A stretch of DNA of 64,000 nt from Wenzhouxiangella marina (GTDB lineage Bacteria > Pseudomonadota > Gammaproteobacteria > Xanthomonadales > Wenzhouxiangellaceae): assembly GCF_001187785.1 (NCBI RefSeq), contig NZ_CP012154.1:2102501-2166500 (forward strand). The letters run 5' to 3'. The notes under the pieces are model-generated. The model made no database searches. It was given only the letters and a program-made list of their open reading frames with translations, and was not told the origin of the DNA. Below are positions 36,758 to 45,849 of the stretch, piece after piece (positions within the stretch are counted from its first letter, which is position 1; each line of letters begins with the position of its first letter). The translations under genes and the position numbers were made by a program.

Positions 36758-37790
36758 TCCGGACCAGGTCCCGCCACAAGGCCAGGGCCGTGACCTCCAG
36801 ACCCGCACCCGGACCCTCGATACTCAAGGGCGCAGCGGCGTAGCACTCCGTGGTCACTTCGATCCGATTGCCCTGCCCCGACAGTTGCGCCAGGGAATCC
36901 CCATCGTCGAGACGCCTCAGCCCGACGCAGGCGCGCCCATCCACCTCCAGTTCCGCCACGTAGGCCAGATGCCGGCCCGAGCCCGGCGCGCGGTCAACGC
37001 ACTGAGCGACATGCCGATCCAGCACCGCGCCTGAACGCAGAAACGAGTCCAGCGACAGTGCTGCCAGCTCCTCGGGCACGAGCGAATCGACGACGAGCGC
37101 ATCCAGCGACAGATCCAGACCCGCTTCGCGCGCCAGAATGACCAGCTTCCGGGCCACGTCCAGACCGCCGAGATCCGTGCGTGGATCGGGCTCGGTCAGG
37201 CCATCACGACGAAGCGTCTCCAGCACCTCGGACGCCCTTCGGCCGACAGAAAGGCCTTCGCTCAACGCGCTCAGGCTGCCGGAGAGCACGCCACGAATCC
37301 GGCGCACGGGCTCACCGGCCCGCCTCAGCTCACGAAGACTGTCCAGCACCGGCAGGCCCGCGCCGACCGTCGCCGAGATTCCGTACATCGATCGTTCGCT
37401 GGCCGCGCGCAGCCGCTCCCAATCGCTCGACGGGCAGGCCATGGCCAGCTTGTTGGCCGTCACGACATGAATCCCCCGCGCCAGACAGTCGGCATGGGCA
37501 TCGGCAACCTCCGCGCTGGCACTGGCATCGATCAGCACCGGGATTCCATCGCGCCGTAGCAGCTCGTCCTGCCAATCCCGGTCCGAGGCTCTGGGCTGGA
37601 AGGCCTCGTCGGCGAAGGGTTGCGCCCACTCCGAACGCTCGATCGGCCCCCTTCGCAGACGAGTGGAATCCGCCACGGCCATCAGCTGCCAGGTCTCCGG
37701 GGCATGTGCTTGCAGGCGTTCCAGCAAGGACCGACCGACCCGACCGGGCCCGACCAGGGCGATACTCAAGGATGACTCAGGTCGGGACAT
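36729..37790 (-). CDS. hom: Homoserine dehydrogenase
   Basis: This 353-aa protein has the NAD(P)-binding start ALVGPGRVGRSLLERL, VVTANKLAMA and the catalytic-domain segments TVGAGLPVLDSLRELR, IRGVLSGS and EPDPRTDLGGLDVARKLVILAREAG. It makes homoserine from aspartate semialdehyde. It lacks both an aspartokinase domain and a C-terminal ACT domain. The start at 37790 overlaps the metB stop by 14 bases, and the gene is the third in the SAM-riboswitch operon metX-metB-hom. Confidence 0.92.
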   Translation of the reverse strand: MSRPESSLSIALVGPGRVGRSLLERLQAHAPETWQLMAVADSTRLRRGPIERSEWAQPFADEAFQPRASDRDWQDELLRRDGIPVLIDASASAEVADAHADCLARGIHVVTANKLAMACPSSDWERLRAASERSMYGISATVGAGLPVLDSLRELRRAGEPVRRIRGVLSGSLSALSEGLSVGRRASEVLETLRRDGLTEPDPRTDLGGLDVARKLVILAREAGLDLSLDALVVDSLVPEELAALSLDSFLRSGAVLDRHVAQCVDRAPGSGRHLAYVAELEVDGRACVGLRRLDDGDSLAQLSGQGNRIEVTTECYAAAPLSIEGPGAGLEVTALALWRDLVRISESVRRCR

Positions 37791-38967
37791 GAACCTTCTC
37801 CTCCCGCGTTCGCCGCAGCGCGACCCGGTCGAGCGCACGGCAAAGATCGGCTTCGAGATCGGACGGATTCTCCAGGCCCACGGACAGACGAAGCAGGCCA
37901 GGTCCGATGCCGGCGCGCGCCCGGGCCGCCGCATCCATGGCGGCATGGGTCATGGTCGCCGGATGCGCGATCAGACTCTCCACGCCGCCGAGTGACTCGG
38001 CCAGGGTGAAGAGCTCCAGACCATCCAGAAAGCGACGGATGGCGGATTCGCCGCCACGAAGTTCGAAGGACACCATCGCGCCGAAACCCACCTGCTGTTC
38101 CGCCGCAATCGCATGCCCGGGATGGCTCGCAAGGCCGGGATAGTGCACTTCTTCGACGGCAGGATGGGCGTCGAGCAGGTCGACCAGACGATGCGCATGG
38201 GCTTCCTGAGCGCGAACGCGCGTTTCCAGGGTTCGCAGGCCACGCAAGGCCAGCCAGGCATCGAAGGCCGAGCCCGTGACGCCCAGACAATTGGCCCACC
38301 AGGCCAGGCGTTCGCCGGTTTCGGCGCTGGCTACCACCACGGCGCCGCCCAGCACGTCGCTGTGGCCGTTGATGTACTTGGTGGTCGAATGCACGACCAC
38401 GTCGGCACCCAGCGCAAGGGGTCGCTGGAGCGCTGGCGAAAGAAAAGTGTTGTCGACGACCACGCAGGCCTCAGCGAGTCGGGCCGATCGGCAGACACGG
38501 GCGATGTCGGTGATCCTGAGCAAGGGATTGCTCGGCGTCTCGAGCCAGACCATGCTGGCGCCCTGCAAGGCTGGTCTCCAGTCGGATTCGTCCTGGAAAT
38601 CGACCCAGCGCAGTTCGAAGGCACCCCGATCCGCGAGGGCCTGGAAGAGTCGATAGCTGCCGCCATAGCAATCGGCCGGCGCGACCAGGCGCTGTCCGGG
38701 CTCGAGCAGTTGCAGGACGGTCAGAATCGCGCCCATGCCGGTGGCCGTGATCACGCCTGCCTGCCCGCCCTCCAGGACCCGGATCGCCTCGGCCAGATGA
38801 TCCCGGGTGGGATTGCCGGAACGGCTGTAGTCATGGCGCCGAGCCTGCCCCAGCGCCTCGAAGGAGAAGGTGCTGCTCAGGCAGATCGGTGGCACGACGG
38901 CCCCGTGCTGCTGATCGCTGTCCAGCCCGGCGCGAACCGCCAGCGTGGCCGAATGCCAACGGCTCAT
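37777..38967 (-). CDS. metB: Cystathionine gamma-synthase / O-succinylhomoserine sulfhydrylase
   Basis: This 396-aa PLP enzyme of the Cys/Met metabolism family has YSRSGNPTRDHLAEAI and the pyridoxal-binding lysine in STTKYINGHSDV (Lys197). It uses O-succinylhomoserine made by the upstream MetX, with cysteine (MetB) or sulfide (MetZ). Sequence alone does not separate these activities. The start at 38967 overlaps the metX stop by 4 bases. Confidence 0.9.
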   Translation of the reverse strand: MSRWHSATLAVRAGLDSDQQHGAVVPPICLSSTFSFEALGQARRHDYSRSGNPTRDHLAEAIRVLEGGQAGVITATGMGAILTVLQLLEPGQRLVAPADCYGGSYRLFQALADRGAFELRWVDFQDESDWRPALQGASMVWLETPSNPLLRITDIARVCRSARLAEACVVVDNTFLSPALQRPLALGADVVVHSTTKYINGHSDVLGGAVVVASAETGERLAWWANCLGVTGSAFDAWLALRGLRTLETRVRAQEAHAHRLVDLLDAHPAVEEVHYPGLASHPGHAIAAEQQVGFGAMVSFELRGGESAIRRFLDGLELFTLAESLGGVESLIAHPATMTHAAMDAAARARAGIGPGLLRLSVGLENPSDLEADLCRALDRVALRRTREEKVHVPT

Positions 38968-39944
38968 GCGCCACCTCCTGTCTCGATCAAGCTGGAAAGA
39001 AGGTGCTTCAAGGCATTGTTTTCCTTGAGGAAGGCATCGTGCCCATACGAGGAGGAAAGGCGATGCAGCCGGGCCCGAGGCCCCAGGGCTTCGGCCAGCG
39101 CTTCGAGCTGGGCCAGGGGCACGAGGGCATCGGAGTCCACGCCGACCAGATCGACTCGACATCGAATCATGGCCGGCTCGATGCAGTGTTCATCGAGCGA
39201 TCGCGACAGGCAGCGATAGCGCGCCAGGCTCTGATCGTGGCTGTAGCGTCGGCCCTGATGGCCCAGATAGGCATCGATTTCGCGGGCCACCTGGCTCGGG
39301 TCGGTGTGCGCGAAGCGCTGATCGAACAGCGCCGGGGGCCGGTAGCTCGTCATCGCCAGGGCTCTCGCCCAGGCCACCCCGCGCTCCGGCTGTCGCAGTT
39401 CCTCACCGAGCGCGAGGATTTCTCGCTGGATACGCCGAATGGCCATCGCCGAGGGACAGGAACGATCGGCGCCGCTGATGGCGATCAGGTGGCGAAGACG
39501 ATGGCCATGACGCTGGGCCAGGGCCAGCCCCACCATCGCGCCATAGGAGGCACCGATCAGGGTGTCGATGATCCCGAGCTCCAGATGATCCACGATTCGC
39601 AACAGACCATCGGCCTGGTCGGCGGTGGAAACCCCGGTCGGATGGTCCAGCCAGTCCATGCCCAGAATCAGATCGCGAGCCGGATCCAGCGCCTGCCCCC
39701 GTCCATGGTGCTGGCGCCACCAGCACTGGACCTGCCGGCTGGCACTGATGCCGCCGAGAACCACGCGCAATGGGGCCGTCGGCGGTCCCTCCAGGCGATA
39801 GCGAAGGCTCAGCCGACGTGATTGGCCGTGTCGATCGAGGGATGACCAGTCCAGTTCGCCTTCGCGGGGCGATGAGCGGACTGGGGCAGCGTTCGCGCTG
39901 CGGGCGAATGAGTTCGAGTCGGTCGGTATGGATGGCACAGGCAT
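38964..39944 (-). CDS. metX: Homoserine O-succinyltransferase (MetX type)
   Basis: This 326-aa alpha/beta hydrolase-fold acyltransferase has nucleophile Ser133 in GASYGAMVGL, an acid in LVGVDSDALVP and the catalytic His in SYGHDAFL. Xanthomonadales-type MetX enzymes of this kind use succinyl-CoA; donor specificity here is inferred. The start at 39944 has GGGAG 9 bases upstream. It is the first gene behind a SAM-I riboswitch, with 131 leader bases between riboswitch and ATG. Confidence 0.88.
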   Translation of the reverse strand: MPVPSIPTDSNSFARSANAAPVRSSPREGELDWSSLDRHGQSRRLSLRYRLEGPPTAPLRVVLGGISASRQVQCWWRQHHGRGQALDPARDLILGMDWLDHPTGVSTADQADGLLRIVDHLELGIIDTLIGASYGAMVGLALAQRHGHRLRHLIAISGADRSCPSAMAIRRIQREILALGEELRQPERGVAWARALAMTSYRPPALFDQRFAHTDPSQVAREIDAYLGHQGRRYSHDQSLARYRCLSRSLDEHCIEPAMIRCRVDLVGVDSDALVPLAQLEALAEALGPRARLHRLSSSYGHDAFLKENNALKHLLSSLIETGGGA

Positions 39945-40075
39945 GATTGCGTTCTCCCGTGAGTCTGGTTTCGGTTCAATGCGACGCATCGCTGCGGAAA
40001 CCTCGAAACACGGGCCCGAACCAGCGCATCGACCGGACGTGCAATTGACTGCACCGGGCCGGGCTCTGATTCGCG

Positions 40076-40205
40076 CTCATCTCTCGGTCGCCGGATCATG
40101 ATCCGTGCTCCGCAGGATTTGGCACCTGGCTGAAACGCCTGCCTCGGCGAATGCAGCTGGTTGCCCCGACGTCAAAGGGCCTGTCCCTCGGTCGGTCTCG
40201 ATGAG
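40076..40205 (-). promoter_or_regulatory. SAM-I (S-box) riboswitch upstream of metX
   Basis: On the minus strand the leader shows the S-box core in order: P1 strand CTCATCGAG, then GGAGGGAC-like GACCGAGGGACAGGCCC, GTCGGGGCAACC, AGGTGCCAAATCCTGC, and finally GACCGAGAGATGAG, whose GATGAG closes P1 with CTCATC. It spans about 130 nt and ends 131 bases before metX. No clear terminator with a U-run follows, so control may be translational. A possible -10 (TATAAC, 40260-40255) lies upstream. The remaining leader 39945-40075 has GC-rich foldable segments only. Confidence 0.9.
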
Positions 40206-40325
40206 TTGCCGGGTCATGCTAGGTCCGGGGCCTGAATCCGGCAAGGAACTTCTCGTTATATGCCCCCTGTCGGTATCGCGGCCATTTGCGCTAGACTGAA
40301 GCTGCACCTATCGAAAGGGGTCAGG

Positions 40326-41405
40326 ATGTCGGAGCAGAATCTCTACCTGGAACCGGGCGAAGGCGATCTGCCGGACGCACCGTCCTATCCGCTCGATCCG
40401 CTGCCCTGCACGGTCGGACGCAGCCCGAAGTGCGCGCTGCAGCTGGAGTTCGATCGCATCTCCCGAGAGCACTGCCGCTTCGAGTATGACGGGCGGGAAG
40501 TCACGGTCACCGACCTCGACAGCACCAATGGCACCTTCGTCAACCATCAGCGCATCGATGCGCCCACGCCGATACGTAACGGCGACATCATTCATCTCGG
40601 CAACCACCCCTTCGTGGTGCGCCAACGTCAGACCAGTGGTGAGACCCGTCCCCATGCGCCGCTGTCGCAACGGCAATCCAGCAACGACACGATCATCGGC
40701 TTTACCGCCCTGCCTACCGGCTTCCCGGTGCAGGCCCCCGAGTTCTTCGAGATGCTCAACGACGAACAGCTGACGGGCATGGCCGAGCCGATCATGAGTT
40801 CGGGCGGCACGCCGATGGCACTGAGCCTGCGGGGTCGGAGTGCGCATCCCCGGCTCGCGGCCGACAGCAACACCCTGTTCCGCCTCGCCGAAGACCTCGG
40901 TGAGGAAGTTCGCCTGGCCCAGATGGTTCGGCGCATCTGCCTCGAACAGGCCGATCAGGCGGGCCTGCAATCCACCCTGCTGCTCCAGGTCCACCCGGCC
41001 GAGTGCGAGGAACTGGACCTGCTGGTCGATGAGTGGCTGGATCTGGCGGGACGCTATCGACATCTGGCGCTGGCCTGCGAACTGCCGCTCAAGGCCTTCC
41101 AGAACCCGTCGGACGTCGGCGATATCCGTCGCCACCTCAATGCTCGCGACATCGAAGTCTGCGGCGTCGCCCTCGGCCTCGACGCCGGCCAGCTGGCCGC
41201 GTTCAACGGCCAGCTCGACTATCTGCGCGTCAGCGCCCTGCAGGGGCCAGAGCGGATTCCCGCCCTGACCGAGGCGATCGGACCGTTCGTTCGGATCCTG
41301 GTCGAGCAGGTCAACGAGGCGGAACTGATCAAGGCGTTCAGCGACGCCGGTGCCAGCCTGTTCCAGGGCCCGGCCATCGGCAAGGCCGAGCCGATCCAGT
41401 CCTGA
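40326..41405 (+). CDS. FHA-domain protein with an EAL-like C-terminal domain
   Basis: This 359-aa protein begins with a forkhead-associated phosphothreonine-binding domain (GRSPKCALQL from residue 31, SREHC at 46-50, NGTFVN at 68-73). A linker of about 50 aa follows, and residues about 150-359 resemble an EAL domain (LFRLAEDLGEEVRLAQMV, LLLQVHPAEC) without the catalytic EAL or metal ligands. It probably reads protein phosphorylation rather than degrading c-di-GMP. ATG 40326 has AAAGGGG 7 bases upstream. It is divergent from the met operon. Confidence 0.8.
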   Translation: MSEQNLYLEPGEGDLPDAPSYPLDPLPCTVGRSPKCALQLEFDRISREHCRFEYDGREVTVTDLDSTNGTFVNHQRIDAPTPIRNGDIIHLGNHPFVVRQRQTSGETRPHAPLSQRQSSNDTIIGFTALPTGFPVQAPEFFEMLNDEQLTGMAEPIMSSGGTPMALSLRGRSAHPRLAADSNTLFRLAEDLGEEVRLAQMVRRICLEQADQAGLQSTLLLQVHPAECEELDLLVDEWLDLAGRYRHLALACELPLKAFQNPSDVGDIRRHLNARDIEVCGVALGLDAGQLAAFNGQLDYLRVSALQGPERIPALTEAIGPFVRILVEQVNEAELIKAFSDAGASLFQGPAIGKAEPIQS

Positions 41406-41415
41406 CTGCCTTGAC

Positions 41416-41443
41416 TTGACAGGGGCCTTCGGTCCGTTAACAT
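41416..41443 (+). promoter_or_regulatory. Predicted cysB promoter
   Basis: TTGACA (41416-41421) and TAACAT (41438-41443) are separated by 16 bases, a good sigma-70 match at the -35 box. The leader to the cysB start is about 140 bases and holds no other recognised element. Confidence 0.5.
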
Positions 41444-41589
41444 TGTCGATGCGCCGATTTGAGCCAGCTTGCGGGCGCTTGAGAAATTCAGCTAAAGCGG
41501 TCGGCGCAAGGTGCCGTCCCCCCTGAATTCCGTCCCCCGCAGCCCCTCCCATCGGCGTTTCGACCCGACGACACCGATGGTTACGGCGC

Positions 41590-42600
41590 ATGAAACTGCA
41601 GCAACTCCGATTCCTCAACGCGGTCGTGGATCACGGCCTGAACATCACCGCCGCCGCAGAGCATCTGTACACCTCCCAACCGGGAATCAGCAAGCAGATC
41701 CGCCTGCTCGAGGACGAACTGGGCATGACCCTGTTCGTTCGCCGCGGCAAACGCCTGGACGCCCTGACCCCCGCCGGCAGGGAGGTCGTCACGCGCGCCG
41801 GCCGCGTGCTGCGCGAGGTGGAATCGATCAAGGGCCTGGCCGATGAGCTGCGCGGGCAGGATCAGGGCCAGCTCAGCCTCGCCACGACCCAGACCCAGGC
41901 ACGCTATGTCCTGCCGTCGATCCTGAGCGAATTCCGGCAGCAGCATCCGGCGACCACCGTGGCCCTGCACCAGGGCACCTCCGAACAGATCGCCCGGATG
42001 CTGAACGATCGCACCGCCGAATTCGCCATGGCCACCGGCGCAGCGAAGCTGTTTCCGGGCATTGTCCGCCTGCCGGTTCATCGCTGGAATCGCGTCGTCG
42101 TCGTACCGCGGACGCATCCCCTGGCCGAGTCCGATCAAGCGCTTTCGCTGGAAACCCTCGCGCGCCTGCCCCTGGTGACCTATCTGTTCAGCGACCGTCC
42201 CGACTCCTCCCTGATGTCGGCCTTTGCCACGCGCGGCCTGACGCCCTCGATCGCGTTCACGGCACGTGACTCGGATGTCATCAAGGCCTGCGTACGGAAC
42301 GGACTCGGCGTCGGCATCCTGGCCGGAATGGCGCTGGAACCGGGCCATGACGACGACCTCATCGCCCTGCCCGCGCAGCATCTGCTGCCGACCCTGACGA
42401 CCTGGATCGGCTGGCGACAGGACCAGCTGCTGCGGAGTTATCACGAGGCATTCCTCCGCTTGCTCATGCCCGATCTCCCCGCCGCGCTGATCGACGATGC
42501 GATCCGCGGTCGCCCGGTGCCGGAACTCGATGAACTGACACAGGAACACTCGCTGCCCCTGCGCAACGGCCAGGGCAATGGTCATGAGGGCCGGGCATGA
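41590..42600 (+). CDS. cysB: LysR-type regulator CysB
   Basis: This 336-aa regulator has the CysB-type N-terminus MKLQQLRFLNAVVDHGLNIT and SQPGISKQIRLLEDELG, and the inducer-binding segment TTQTQARYVLP around residues 98-108, where N-acetylserine and sulfate bind in CysB. It would activate sulfur-assimilation genes. Its place next to the met operon fits, though it is not part of that operon. It overlaps the following HAD gene by 4 bases. Confidence 0.93.
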   Translation: MKLQQLRFLNAVVDHGLNITAAAEHLYTSQPGISKQIRLLEDELGMTLFVRRGKRLDALTPAGREVVTRAGRVLREVESIKGLADELRGQDQGQLSLATTQTQARYVLPSILSEFRQQHPATTVALHQGTSEQIARMLNDRTAEFAMATGAAKLFPGIVRLPVHRWNRVVVVPRTHPLAESDQALSLETLARLPLVTYLFSDRPDSSLMSAFATRGLTPSIAFTARDSDVIKACVRNGLGVGILAGMALEPGHDDDLIALPAQHLLPTLTTWIGWRQDQLLRSYHEAFLRLLMPDLPAALIDDAIRGRPVPELDELTQEHSLPLRNGQGNGHEGRA

Positions 42601-43247
42601 GCCGCATCCGGGCCGTGATCTTCGACATGGACGGACTGCTCATCGATTCCGAGCCGCTCTGGCAGGACGCCGAAATCGCCTGCTTCCGACCGCTGGGCGT
42701 GCCGATCACCCGCGAGCTCTGTCGCGAAAGCGCCGGTCGCCGAATCGATGAGGTCATCGAAGGCTGGCATGCGCGATTCGCCTGGGAGTCACCGTCCTGC
42801 GCGACGATGGTCGAACGCGTTGTGAGCGAAGTGACGCGCCTGATTCTCGAGCGCGGCCAGTCGCTGCCCGGCGTGCATGAACTGATGGATCGCCTCGACG
42901 CGCATGGGCTGGAGCTGGCCATCGCCTCGTCTTCGCCGCCGGCGCTGATCGATGCCGTGGTCGAGCGCCTCGGCCTCGACTCGAAGCTACGACTGTGCCA
43001 TTCGGGCGTTCTCGAAGCGCGCAGCAAGCCCGACCCGGCCGTCTTTCTGTCCACGGCCGCCATGCTGGGTCTTCGGCCCGAGCAATGCCTGGTCTTCGAA
43101 GATGCCCCGGCCGGGGTTCTGGCCGCGCATCGCGCCGGCATGCGCGTTTTCGCCGTCCCGTCGGTGTTCGAGCCCGATGAGCCCGGCTTCGAACTGGCCG
43201 AACGCGTGCTGTCCAGACTGGATGAGTTTCAGCTCGACTGGCTCTGA
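42597..43247 (+). CDS. HAD phosphatase, beta-phosphoglucomutase-like (HxpB/YniC type)
   Basis: This 216-aa HAD subfamily IA protein has FDMDGLLIDSEPLW at residues 9-22, ASSSP (motif II), the motif III lysine in RSKPDPAVF and EDAPAG (motif IV). The closest pattern is the E. coli hexitol phosphatase/2-deoxyglucose-6-phosphatase group. It is translationally coupled to cysB. The true substrate is unknown. Confidence 0.87.
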   Translation: MSRIRAVIFDMDGLLIDSEPLWQDAEIACFRPLGVPITRELCRESAGRRIDEVIEGWHARFAWESPSCATMVERVVSEVTRLILERGQSLPGVHELMDRLDAHGLELAIASSSPPALIDAVVERLGLDSKLRLCHSGVLEARSKPDPAVFLSTAAMLGLRPEQCLVFEDAPAGVLAAHRAGMRVFAVPSVFEPDEPGFELAERVLSRLDEFQLDWL

Positions 43248-43268
43248 GCTCAGGAATGAACCGGGCCC

Positions 43269-43997
43269 TCAGTCGGCCGGTCCGCGGCCGATCCAGGTTG
43301 CGAAAGGCCATTCATCGCCGGCTTCCATGGCCTCCAGGGCCTGCATTTCCCGACTGATGATCGTGTGCAGGAAATGATCCGCACCCTGCATCTTGGCAAA
43401 GGCGTCGAGGCCGCGCCTGAGGAAGCCCTGAAGCGCGCCGAAGCCAGCCAGCACGGCCGGACCCTGCATCATGCGCACCAGGCGATGGACCATCGGACGA
43501 TGCACGGTTTCGTCCAGCACCCGACCCAGTGCTTCGATCAGCTCGATCTGCTCCCGCCGACCCTGCCAGGTGCCCAGCGATCGATAGGCCGCCGCGTAGG
43601 CCGGCTGGTCCATCGCTTCGACCGCCACCAGCACCTCGGCCAGATCGAGGTCGAACTCCAGGCTGACCGCCTGCAGGCGCATCGCATCACCGACCGCCAT
43701 GAGCAGGTGGTCGGGCAGGAATCGGCGCATGACCGGAACGACGCGCGCGAGCTGACGATCCCGCTCGCGAAAATCGCGCCCGCCGTAGAGCTCATCGAGA
43801 AAGAATTCGCAGGCGGGCCGATGGCGCTCGGAGCGCCGTAGATCGGCATAGGTGGCGTCGAGGCGCCGACGCTGCCAGTCCTGAAGCCTGATCAGCGATG
43901 CCTCCAGCTCCGGCTCGGCCCGGGCCAGGCGCTCGCCGACCGCCTGGTTCCGGCGAATCTGCTCGCTCAGGTGCTCGATGGCTTCGGCATGGCTCAT
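43269..43997 (-). CDS. Conserved hypothetical protein with FFLDELYG motif
   Basis: This 242-aa all-helical protein has no signal peptide or membrane helix. The most marked segment is CEFFLDELYGGRDF followed by RQLARVVPVMRRFLP, which I have seen in an uncharacterised gammaproteobacterial family. The start at 43997 (MSHAEAIEHLSEQ) overlaps the bcp stop by 4 bases, so it is probably co-expressed with the peroxiredoxin. No function can be given. Confidence 0.75.
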   Translation of the reverse strand: MSHAEAIEHLSEQIRRNQAVGERLARAEPELEASLIRLQDWQRRRLDATYADLRRSERHRPACEFFLDELYGGRDFRERDRQLARVVPVMRRFLPDHLLMAVGDAMRLQAVSLEFDLDLAEVLVAVEAMDQPAYAAAYRSLGTWQGRREQIELIEALGRVLDETVHRPMVHRLVRMMQGPAVLAGFGALQGFLRRGLDAFAKMQGADHFLHTIISREMQALEAMEAGDEWPFATWIGRGPAD

Positions 43998-44449
43998 CCC
44001 AGGGCCCTGATCGCCTCGACCAGTTCTTCCCGGCGGCGCCGAAACAGCGCCACGGCCTCGACGTGTCGGTAGCGGATGATCTGCGCCTCGTCGAGCAGGA
44101 AGACGCCTCGCTTCATGCCGATCAGGGCCTTGCAACCATACCGCTCGGCCACACTCAGATCGGAATCGCTCAGGAGCACGAAAGGCAGGTCGTGACGTGC
44201 ACGGAAGCGCTGATGGGACTCGGCATCGTCCGGGCTGATCCCGACCACGGTCACGCCCAGTTCGGCGAAGACCTCGATACCATCACGATAGTCACAGAGC
44301 TGCCGCGTACAGACCGGTGTATCGTCTCCTGGATAGAACACCAGGAGCAGGCGCTGGCCGCTCATCTCCTGCAGTCGAAAGACGTTTCCATCGGCGTCCA
44401 GAAGCGAGAAATCCGGAGCTTTTTCATTGAGTTGTGCGGTCATTTTCAT
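43994..44449 (-). CDS. bcp: Thioredoxin-dependent peroxiredoxin, Bcp/PrxQ family
   Basis: This 151-aa protein has LLVFYPGDDTPVCTRQLCDY, where the first Cys is peroxidatic and the second, five residues later, is the resolving Cys of alpha-type PrxQ enzymes. It reduces hydroperoxides in the cytoplasm. The start at 44449 has AGGCTGA upstream; MTAQLNEKAP (44443) is also possible. It is divergent from the patatin gene. Confidence 0.9.
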   Translation of the reverse strand: MKMTAQLNEKAPDFSLLDADGNVFRLQEMSGQRLLLVFYPGDDTPVCTRQLCDYRDGIEVFAELGVTVVGISPDDAESHQRFRARHDLPFVLLSDSDLSVAERYGCKALIGMKRGVFLLDEAQIIRYRHVEAVALFRRRREELVEAIRALG

Positions 44450-44577
44450 TCAGCCTATCAATTCAGGTCCGAGGCATCGATGGATGGCTCGATCAGGCCT
44501 GCATTATAATGTTCGAATATCATCAACATGCGCAGGCCTGCCGATGAGCGGGGCTGCCCAGACAGGGGAAATCTCGC

Positions 44578-45801
44578 ATGCTCAAGCTGACACCGGCCTC
44601 CGTTCCCCGCCCGGCGGATCGTCGCCCCATCATCGGTCTGGCCATCGCCGGCGGCGGCCCCCTCGGCGCCATCTACGAACTCGGCGCCCTTCAGGCCATC
44701 GACGAAGCCATCGACGGTGTACACATGCACGATCTGGACGTCTACGTCGGCGTCAGTTCGGGCTCCTTCCTGACCGCCAGCCTGGCCAACCGGATCACCG
44801 CGACCCAGATGGGCCGGATCTTCATGAGCGCGGACGACGCCGAGTTCCAGTTCCAACCGGAAATGTTCCTCAGACCGGCGCTGAAGGAATACCTGAGCCG
44901 CGCCAAGGCCGTGCCATCGGTCATCTTCGACCTGATTCGCGAGGCCATCCGTCACCCGTCTCGCCTGGCGCACCTGGAGAGCCTGGAGGGCATCGCCCGC
45001 CTGGTCCCCACCGGCCTGTTCGACAACCACATGATCGAGCACTTCCTGAAGGGCGTCCTGAGCCGCCAGGGCCGGAGCAATGATTTCCGCAAGCTGACGG
45101 CCAAACTGCGCGTCGTGGCCGTCGAACTCGATTCCGGCCAGGCCGTGCGCTTCGGCGAACCCGGGCTGGACCACGTCCCGATCAGCTCCGCGGTTCAGGC
45201 CTCGGCCGCCCTGCCCGGTCTGTATCCCCCGGTCGAGATCGACGGACGCTTCTACGTCGACGGCGCCCTGCGCCGCACCCTGCACGCCTCGGTGGCGCTC
45301 AAGGAAGGCGCCGACCTGCTCATCGGCATCAACCCGCTCGTGCCCTACGATGGCGACGGCGTCCCTCGCAATGGTCATGCCCATAGCCGCATGGTCCAGG
45401 GAGGCCTGCCCGCGGTCCTCTCGCAGACCTTCCGCGCTCTGATCCAGTCGAGGATGCAGGTCGGCATGTCGAAGTACGAAAAGGAATACCCGGCCGTCGG
45501 CATGATGCTGGTCGAGCCCAACCGGAACGACGAGCAGATGTTCTTCACGAACATCTTCAGCTATGCGTCCCGCAACGAGCTGGTCGATCACGCCTATCAG
45601 ACCACGCGCAAGGAACTGCTGGCGCGCGCGGACGAGCTCGAACCCTTCCTGGAGACCTACGACCTGGGTCTGAATCGATCGGTTCTGGAAACCCCGCGCA
45701 GCTTCCACGAAGCCATGCGCGAGGACGCTCCCTATCTGGCGCCGGTCGGCAACGACCTGGCTCGCACCCTCGACAGCCTCGAACGCCTGCTGCGCCGCTG
45801 A
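44578..45801 (+). CDS. Patatin-like phospholipase/acyl hydrolase
   Basis: This 407-aa protein has the patatin oxyanion loop IAGGGPLGAI (about 23-32), nucleophile Ser60 in GVSSGS and the catalytic Asp in YVDGALRR. It should release fatty acids from phospholipids or neutral lipids. A TATAAT at 44505-44510 is a likely -10. It converges on the fatty acyl-CoA reductase gene and opens the lipid-storage neighbourhood, so a role in lipid turnover is a reasonable inference. Confidence 0.9.
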   Translation: MLKLTPASVPRPADRRPIIGLAIAGGGPLGAIYELGALQAIDEAIDGVHMHDLDVYVGVSSGSFLTASLANRITATQMGRIFMSADDAEFQFQPEMFLRPALKEYLSRAKAVPSVIFDLIREAIRHPSRLAHLESLEGIARLVPTGLFDNHMIEHFLKGVLSRQGRSNDFRKLTAKLRVVAVELDSGQAVRFGEPGLDHVPISSAVQASAALPGLYPPVEIDGRFYVDGALRRTLHASVALKEGADLLIGINPLVPYDGDGVPRNGHAHSRMVQGGLPAVLSQTFRALIQSRMQVGMSKYEKEYPAVGMMLVEPNRNDEQMFFTNIFSYASRNELVDHAYQTTRKELLARADELEPFLETYDLGLNRSVLETPRSFHEAMREDAPYLAPVGNDLARTLDSLERLLRR

Positions 45802-45804
45802 AGC

Positions 45805-45828
45805 CCGGCGCCGCAGCCGCGGCGCCGG
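45805..45828. terminator. Hairpin between convergent patatin and reductase genes
   Basis: CCGGCGCCGC and GCGGCGCCGG form a 10-bp perfect stem with a 4-nt loop in the 48-base gap between two stop codons. No T-tract follows, so it may work as a shared RNA 3' barrier. Confidence 0.45.
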
Positions 45829-45849
45829 AGCTCGTACGAGACGGCGTTC

